From Alteromonas sp. 5E99-2 (GTDB lineage Bacteria > Pseudomonadota > Gammaproteobacteria > Enterobacterales > Alteromonadaceae): a DNA stretch of 64,000 nucleotides. Each line of letters begins with the position of its first letter. The stretch's first letter is position 1. This document shows, in pieces, positions 59,315 through 64,000 of this stretch. The notes under the pieces were generated by a model. The model did not search any database, had not been told where the DNA came from, and worked only from the letters and a program-made list of their open reading frames with translations. The DNA lies in assembly GCF_017368475.1 (NCBI RefSeq), contig NZ_JAFNJE010000002.1:336511-400510 (forward strand), read 5' to 3'. Both the position numbers and the translations under genes were made by a program.

Positions 59315-62300
59315 ATGTCTCAATTTTTTATTGATCGCCCCATCTTCGCATGGGTACTTGCTATCGGTTCAATGCTTGCCGGACTTTTGGCTATGGGCTC
59401 AATGGCGGTATCTCGCTACCCAACTATCTCACCACCCACTGTTTCTGTGGAAGCAACCTATACAGGTGCTTCGGCAAGTGCGGTTGAAGAATCAGTTACC
59501 CAAGTCATTGAAGAAAACCTCACTGGCCTCGATGGACTTCGCTATATCTCTTCTTCGTCCAATTCGTCAGGTTCGTCTAGCGTACAATTGACCTTTGAAA
59601 TAGGTACCGACCCAGATACAGCTCAAGTACAAGTTCAAAACAAAGTACAGCAAATCACCTCGACCTTGCCCACGTCAGTGCAAACACAGGGTGTAACCGT
59701 GACTAAGTCCGGTGACGAAATACTCATGGTGATAGGCCTAGTATCCAGTGATGAAAGTGTCACCTCAGCCGACTTGGGTGACTACATAGCGTCAAATATA
59801 AAAACCCCGCTCAGCCGTGTTGCAGGAGTAGGTAGTGTGGGGGTTTTGGGTTCACAATATGCCATGCGAATATGGCTCGACCCATTAAAGCTCACCAAAT
59901 ATAAGCTTACGCCTTCCGATGTCACCACGGCGATATCTTCACAAAATACACAAGTGTCAGCAGGTCAGCTCGGTGCCTTACCCAATGTGGCAGGACAACA
60001 GCTCAATGCCACCATCACGGCCCAAAGTCGTCTACAAACGGTAGAGCAATTTCGTAATATTATTCTGGTAACCAGTACAAGCTCGGGTACGGTGCGTTTG
60101 TCTGATGTAGCCGACGTAGAATTAGGCAGCGCCAGCTACGATGTAAAAAGCACGTATTTAGGCCAGCCAGCCGCGGGTATCCGAATCATGCTATCCACGG
60201 GGGCCAATGCCACCAAAACAGCAGAAGCCGTTAACGCCGAAATTGAAAAATTGTCAGCGTCACTGCCAGCTAGTATGAGAATGGTAACAACCTACGACAC
60301 CACGCCTTTTATTGAAGCATCCATTGAAAGCGTGATAGAAACCATGATCGAAGCCGTAATACTGGTATTTCTAGTCATGTTCTTGTTCTTACAAAACTGG
60401 CGAGCCACGTTGATCCCAACTCTTGCTGTTCCCGTTGTGTTACTTGGCACTTTCGCCGTGCTCTCGGCTTTTGGCTACAGTATTAATACACTCACTATGT
60501 TCGGTATGGTATTAGCAATTGGCTTGCTGGTAGACGATGCCATAGTCGTGGTAGAAAACGTTGAACGGGTAATGGCTGAAGAAAAGCTATCGCCACTAGA
60601 AGCCACCCGCAAATCCATGCAACAAATCTCTGGGGCACTTATTGGCGTTGGCCTAGTGCTATCTGCTGTTTTTCTTCCCATGGCGTTCTTCAGTGGTACG
60701 ACTGGTGTTATATACCGTCAGTTTTCTATTACTATTGTGTCTGCAATGGTGCTTTCAGTATTGGTGGCGTTAATATTCACCCCTGCGCTTTGTGCAACAA
60801 TTCTTAAAGCGGTACCTGAGCACGGCCATTCACCCAATAAATTATTCGATGGTTTTAATCGCTTAGTGGATCGGGTCACAGCAAAATACGAATCTGGTGT
60901 TGCTCTGATGCTAAAACGCTCGGCTCGATTCGTATTGCTTTACCTTTTATTGGGCGCCGTATTAGTCTTTCTGTTTATGCGCCTTCCCACGTCTTTTGTA
61001 CCTGATGAAGACCAAGGCGTATTAATGGTCAGCTTGCAATTGCCAGCAGGTGCGACTCAAGAACGTACAGATAAAGTGATTAAACAAGTGGAAGAACACT
61101 TTATCAACACCGAAACCGATGCTATGGCCTCTACATTTTTAGTGGCAGGCTTTGGCTTAAGTGGTAGTGGCCAAAATGTTGGGCTTGGATTTATACGCTT
61201 AAAAGATTGGTCTGAGCGAGAAGATATGTCACAAAGTGCGGCCGCAGTTCAAGGTCGAGCAATGGGCGGACTTGGGCAAGTCAGAGACGCACAAATTTTT
61301 GCTTTAGCGCCTCCGTCTATTCCCGGTCTTGGCTCTACAGGTGGCTTTTCAATGGAACTACTGGATCCAAGTGGGCAAGGCAACGAAAAACTCACTGCTG
61401 CGGCCAATGCGTTGGTCATAGCGGCCAATCAAGATCCTAGCTTGCAAGGGGTTCGTATCAGTATTTCTGCCGACACAGCACAATACGTTTTAGACATAGA
61501 TAACGAAAAAGCCGGTGCACTAAGCGTTTCAGTAAGCGACATTAATAGCGTATTAACCACAGCTTGGGGTGGCAGTTATGTCAACGACTTTATTGACAGA
61601 GGCAGCGTGAAAAAAGTGTATGTGCAAGCCCGCGCTGATGCTCGAATGGTGCCGGAAGATTTAAACAAATGGAGCGTGCGTAATAGCGATGGCGATATGG
61701 TGCCCTTCTCTGCATTCACTACCAGCAGATGGACAACAGGCTCGCCCACCCTTTCACGCTTTGATGGTGACTCATCCATTCAAATACAGGGTAATGCCGC
61801 CACGGGCGTCAGTTCAGGTGTTGCCATGGAAGCCATGGAAAAACTAGTCGCTGAAACCGCTGAGGGCTTCACCGTAGCGTGGAGTGGCTTATCGTATGAA
61901 GAAAGAGAAGCAGGCTCCAACGCCACTTCCTTATATATCTTTTCCTTACTCGTCGTATTCCTATGCTTAGCCGCATTATACGAGAGTTGGTCTATTCCCT
62001 TGTCGGTATTGTTAGTCTTGCCTATTGGTGTTTTAGGTACCGTCATCGCCACACAACTACGTGGGTTAGAAAACGATGTTTACTTTCAGGTCGGCTTGCT
62101 CACAATCTTAGGATTAACAGCAAAAAATGCGATCCTCATTGTTGAATTTGCAAAGGCAGCCGTTGACGAAGGGCAAGAGGTTGTCGCAGCCACATTACAC
62201 GCATGTCGTCAGCGCTTGCGTCCTATCGTTATGACCTCAATGGCCTTTGGCTTGGGGGTTTTACCATTAGTGATAAGTTCTGGCGCAGGCTCAGGTAGTC

Positions 62301-62461
62301 AACACGCAGTGGGCACAGGTGTTATCGGTGGTGTTGTTTCAGGCACGGTACTGGGTATTTTCATGATCCCGCTCTTTTATGTGTTGGTGTATAAGCTATT
62401 CAATAGAACACCAACAGGTGCAACAACAAATAACACGAATCAGCAACAGGAGGGGCTATGA
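59315..62461 (+). CDS. RND multidrug efflux permease (AcrB/MexB, HAE1 type)
   Basis: 1048 residues with 12 TM helices and two large periplasmic loops. Starts MSQFFIDRPIFAWVLAIG. The proton-relay Asp pair lies in TM4 (GLLVDDAIVVVENVERVM) and the TM10 Lys in ILGLTAKNAILIVEFAK. It exports drugs or other toxic amphiphiles using the proton gradient. The substrate range cannot be read from sequence. It overlaps the channel gene by 4 bp. Confidence 0.96.
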   Translation: MSQFFIDRPIFAWVLAIGSMLAGLLAMGSMAVSRYPTISPPTVSVEATYTGASASAVEESVTQVIEENLTGLDGLRYISSSSNSSGSSSVQLTFEIGTDPDTAQVQVQNKVQQITSTLPTSVQTQGVTVTKSGDEILMVIGLVSSDESVTSADLGDYIASNIKTPLSRVAGVGSVGVLGSQYAMRIWLDPLKLTKYKLTPSDVTTAISSQNTQVSAGQLGALPNVAGQQLNATITAQSRLQTVEQFRNIILVTSTSSGTVRLSDVADVELGSASYDVKSTYLGQPAAGIRIMLSTGANATKTAEAVNAEIEKLSASLPASMRMVTTYDTTPFIEASIESVIETMIEAVILVFLVMFLFLQNWRATLIPTLAVPVVLLGTFAVLSAFGYSINTLTMFGMVLAIGLLVDDAIVVVENVERVMAEEKLSPLEATRKSMQQISGALIGVGLVLSAVFLPMAFFSGTTGVIYRQFSITIVSAMVLSVLVALIFTPALCATILKAVPEHGHSPNKLFDGFNRLVDRVTAKYESGVALMLKRSARFVLLYLLLGAVLVFLFMRLPTSFVPDEDQGVLMVSLQLPAGATQERTDKVIKQVEEHFINTETDAMASTFLVAGFGLSGSGQNVGLGFIRLKDWSEREDMSQSAAAVQGRAMGGLGQVRDAQIFALAPPSIPGLGSTGGFSMELLDPSGQGNEKLTAAANALVIAANQDPSLQGVRISISADTAQYVLDIDNEKAGALSVSVSDINSVLTTAWGGSYVNDFIDRGSVKKVYVQARADARMVPEDLNKWSVRNSDGDMVPFSAFTTSRWTTGSPTLSRFDGDSSIQIQGNAATGVSSGVAMEAMEKLVAETAEGFTVAWSGLSYEEREAGSNATSLYIFSLLVVFLCLAALYESWSIPLSVLLVLPIGVLGTVIATQLRGLENDVYFQVGLLTILGLTAKNAILIVEFAKAAVDEGQEVVAATLHACRQRLRPIVMTSMAFGLGVLPLVISSGAGSGSQHAVGTGVIGGVVSGTVLGIFMIPLFYVLVYKLFNRTPTGATTNNTNQQQEGL

Positions 62462-63864
62462 AGCACTCTCGTATTACCACACTATTAAGTGTATCTATTG
62501 GCCTTGCTTTAACAGGCTGTGTCAATCTCGCCCCCGAATACAGTCAACCCTCCGCGCCTATTGCTGATAAGTGGCCTGCAGAGCAAGCTAATGAAGGCCA
62601 AGAGGCTAAAATAGACGAGCTTGAATGGAGAGAGTTTTACGGCGATGAGCGTTTACGTCAACTTATCGAGCTGGCGCTCAATAACAACCGTTCGTTACGA
62701 CAAACTGTTTTTGCTGTGGAATCAGCCCGTGCTCAATTTAAAATAACTCGAGCAAATAGAGTCCCTTCACTCGACGGTACAGGTAGTAGTACAGCGCAAC
62801 GTTCCAATGGTGAAACTAGCCGTTCGTATAATGCATCGATAGGCATTAGTGCGTTTGAACTAGATTTTTTTGGGCGTTTAAGAAACTTGCGTGAACAAGC
62901 GCTAGAAACCTACCTTTCCAATGAAGAATCACTGCGATCTATACGCATTACATTAGTCGCAGAAGTTGCCTCTGCTTACTATACCCTTGCGGCAGATCAA
63001 CAGCGTCTAAGACTTGCTGAAAGCACCTTTGAGAGTCAGCAAAAATCGTTAGATTTAACATTAAGAACCTTTGAAATCGGTACCACCTCTGGTTTAGATG
63101 TTGCCACGGCGTCAACCAGTGTAGATACTGCCCGAGCAGACATTGCAACGTATCAAATTCAAGTCGCTCAGGATCTCAACGCATTAACGCTACTTGTCGG
63201 CTTACCTATCGACCCAGCATTAGTCGCAGACGCAGGCATAGGTATAACCGAACCACTTGCACCATTAATTTCAGCGATTGGCCCTATCAATGAAGCTCCT
63301 TCTGAACTTCTCCAGCGACGCCCTGATGTACTCGCGGCAGAACGTACCTTACGAGCTGCAAATGCCAATATAGGCGCTGCTCGTGCGGCACGCTTTCCCA
63401 GTATTACACTCACCACCAGTGCTGGTAGCTCTAGTAGCCAGCTATCTGATTTGTTTGGCGGTGGTACAGGCATATGGAGCTTTATCCCTTCAGTGTCCAT
63501 TCCCATTTTTAATGATGGCGCCCTAAAAGCCGACGTACGACTTGCTGAGGCCGAGCGCAATGAAGCATTGGCGTCGTACGAATACACTATACAAACGGCT
63601 TTTCAAGAAGTGTCAGATGCGCTGAATGAACAAGAAAATATTCAAGAATTGGTAACTGCTCGCCAGTCGCTGGTTCAGGCAAATGAGAAAGTCTACCGGC
63701 TCACTGATGCTAGCTTTCGCAAAGGTCTGGAAAGTTCATTGTCCGTACTAACCGCACAACGAGAATACAACTCTGCGCAACTGGATATGATCACTACCCG
63801 ATTGCAAGAAGCCAATAACTTGGTCACTCTTTACCGAGTATTAGGAGGAGGATGGCAGCTGTGA
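62458..63864 (+). CDS. Outer-membrane efflux channel lipoprotein (NodT/OprM family)
   Basis: 468 residues. Lipobox ALTGC with lipidated Cys21. Two OEP repeats of long helices follow, with the signature YGDERLRQLIELALNNNRSL, FELDFFGRLRNL, and RRPDVLAAERTLRAANANIG. It is the TolC-like exit duct for the pump encoded just upstream (4-bp overlap), completing the tripartite system. Confidence 0.95.
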   Translation: MKHSRITTLLSVSIGLALTGCVNLAPEYSQPSAPIADKWPAEQANEGQEAKIDELEWREFYGDERLRQLIELALNNNRSLRQTVFAVESARAQFKITRANRVPSLDGTGSSTAQRSNGETSRSYNASIGISAFELDFFGRLRNLREQALETYLSNEESLRSIRITLVAEVASAYYTLAADQQRLRLAESTFESQQKSLDLTLRTFEIGTTSGLDVATASTSVDTARADIATYQIQVAQDLNALTLLVGLPIDPALVADAGIGITEPLAPLISAIGPINEAPSELLQRRPDVLAAERTLRAANANIGAARAARFPSITLTTSAGSSSSQLSDLFGGGTGIWSFIPSVSIPIFNDGALKADVRLAEAERNEALASYEYTIQTAFQEVSDALNEQENIQELVTARQSLVQANEKVYRLTDASFRKGLESSLSVLTAQREYNSAQLDMITTRLQEANNLVTLYRVLGGGWQL

Positions 63865-63896
63865 AGGTGCCATCGTTTACTGTTTGAATTAGGTTA

Positions 63897-64000
63897 ACTA
63901 GGGCCTGTTGATCTTTGCTGTACAATTTTGCAGCGGTTTGTGCCCTATTTATGCAATGCAGAACGACTGTAGTGTAGTTACTCTACATAAAGGAGTGATA
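63897..64000. mobile_element. Possible left end of a small inverted-repeat (MITE-like) element, cut by the window edge
   Basis: Non-coding sequence after the efflux operon begins with AGGGCCTGTTGATCTT and contains TGTAG-TTACT-CTACA near the end, a small hairpin. It resembles the terminal repeat of short non-coding elements I associate with this group of marine bacteria. The matching right end would be outside the window, so this is a tentative call. Confidence 0.3.

Overview
The window is about 40% GC chromosomal DNA from a marine-type gammaproteobacterium. Gene content and order (bioH/comF/nfuA, lexA/plsB, yifB next to ilvEDA, ilvY/ilvC, tamA/tamB, aroQ-accB-accC, dsbD/fxsA/groESL) point to the Alteromonadales, probably an Alteromonadaceae relative of Glaciecola/Paraglaciecola. 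That placement is inferred from recognised protein families and synteny, not from a marker tree. About 48 protein genes are supported, mostly core genes. I saw no tRNA, rRNA, CRISPR array or intact insertion sequence.

Layout. 0-2.4 kb: a SulP anion transporter paired with a beta-carbonic anhydrase. 2.8-5 kb: an orphan GspE/PilB-type ATPase with an N-terminal GAF domain. 5-9.3 kb: a one-protein hybrid two-component system (periplasmic propeller, histidine kinase, receiver, AraC domain) divergent from a 60-residue peptide with a textbook double-glycine leader. 9.3-12.1 kb: HAD phosphatase, PepSY protein, SOS-controlled yebG and a soluble CZB chemoreceptor. 12.2-12.5 kb: a decayed TonB-receptor 3' end. 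12.5-26.7 kb: bioH, comF, an M14 peptidase, nfuA, a dinF-like MATE pump, a polysaccharide deacetylase, a lexA-SCO-GNAT unit, plsB and a DPP-IV-like peptidase. 26.7-37.8 kb: branched-chain amino acid synthesis (ilvE-ilvD-ilvA, then ilvY/ilvC), interrupted by yifB and a divergent beta-hydroxyacid dehydrogenase/MocR pair. 38-47.4 kb: LysR/SDR pair, tag, a Bcr/CflA exporter, tamA-tamB. 47.4-54.6 kb: aroQ-accB-accC, dsbD, fxsA and groESL with a clear sigma-32 promoter. 54.6-57.9 kb: an accessory segment (S41-type protease and 7-TM AraC regulator) bounded by the end of groEL and a near-identical, frameshifted copy of that end. 58.1-63.9 kb: a complete tripartite RND efflux operon. A possible small inverted-repeat element starts at the right edge.

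The most interesting signals are the double-glycine peptide facing the hybrid sensor, and the groEL 3'-end duplication around the S41/AraC segment. The peptide/sensor pair could be a self-sensing peptide system; the duplication could mark an insertion scar or a lost second chaperonin. LexA operators are visible at lexA and yebG. The lexA operators also show that the longest possible plsB reading frame starts too early.
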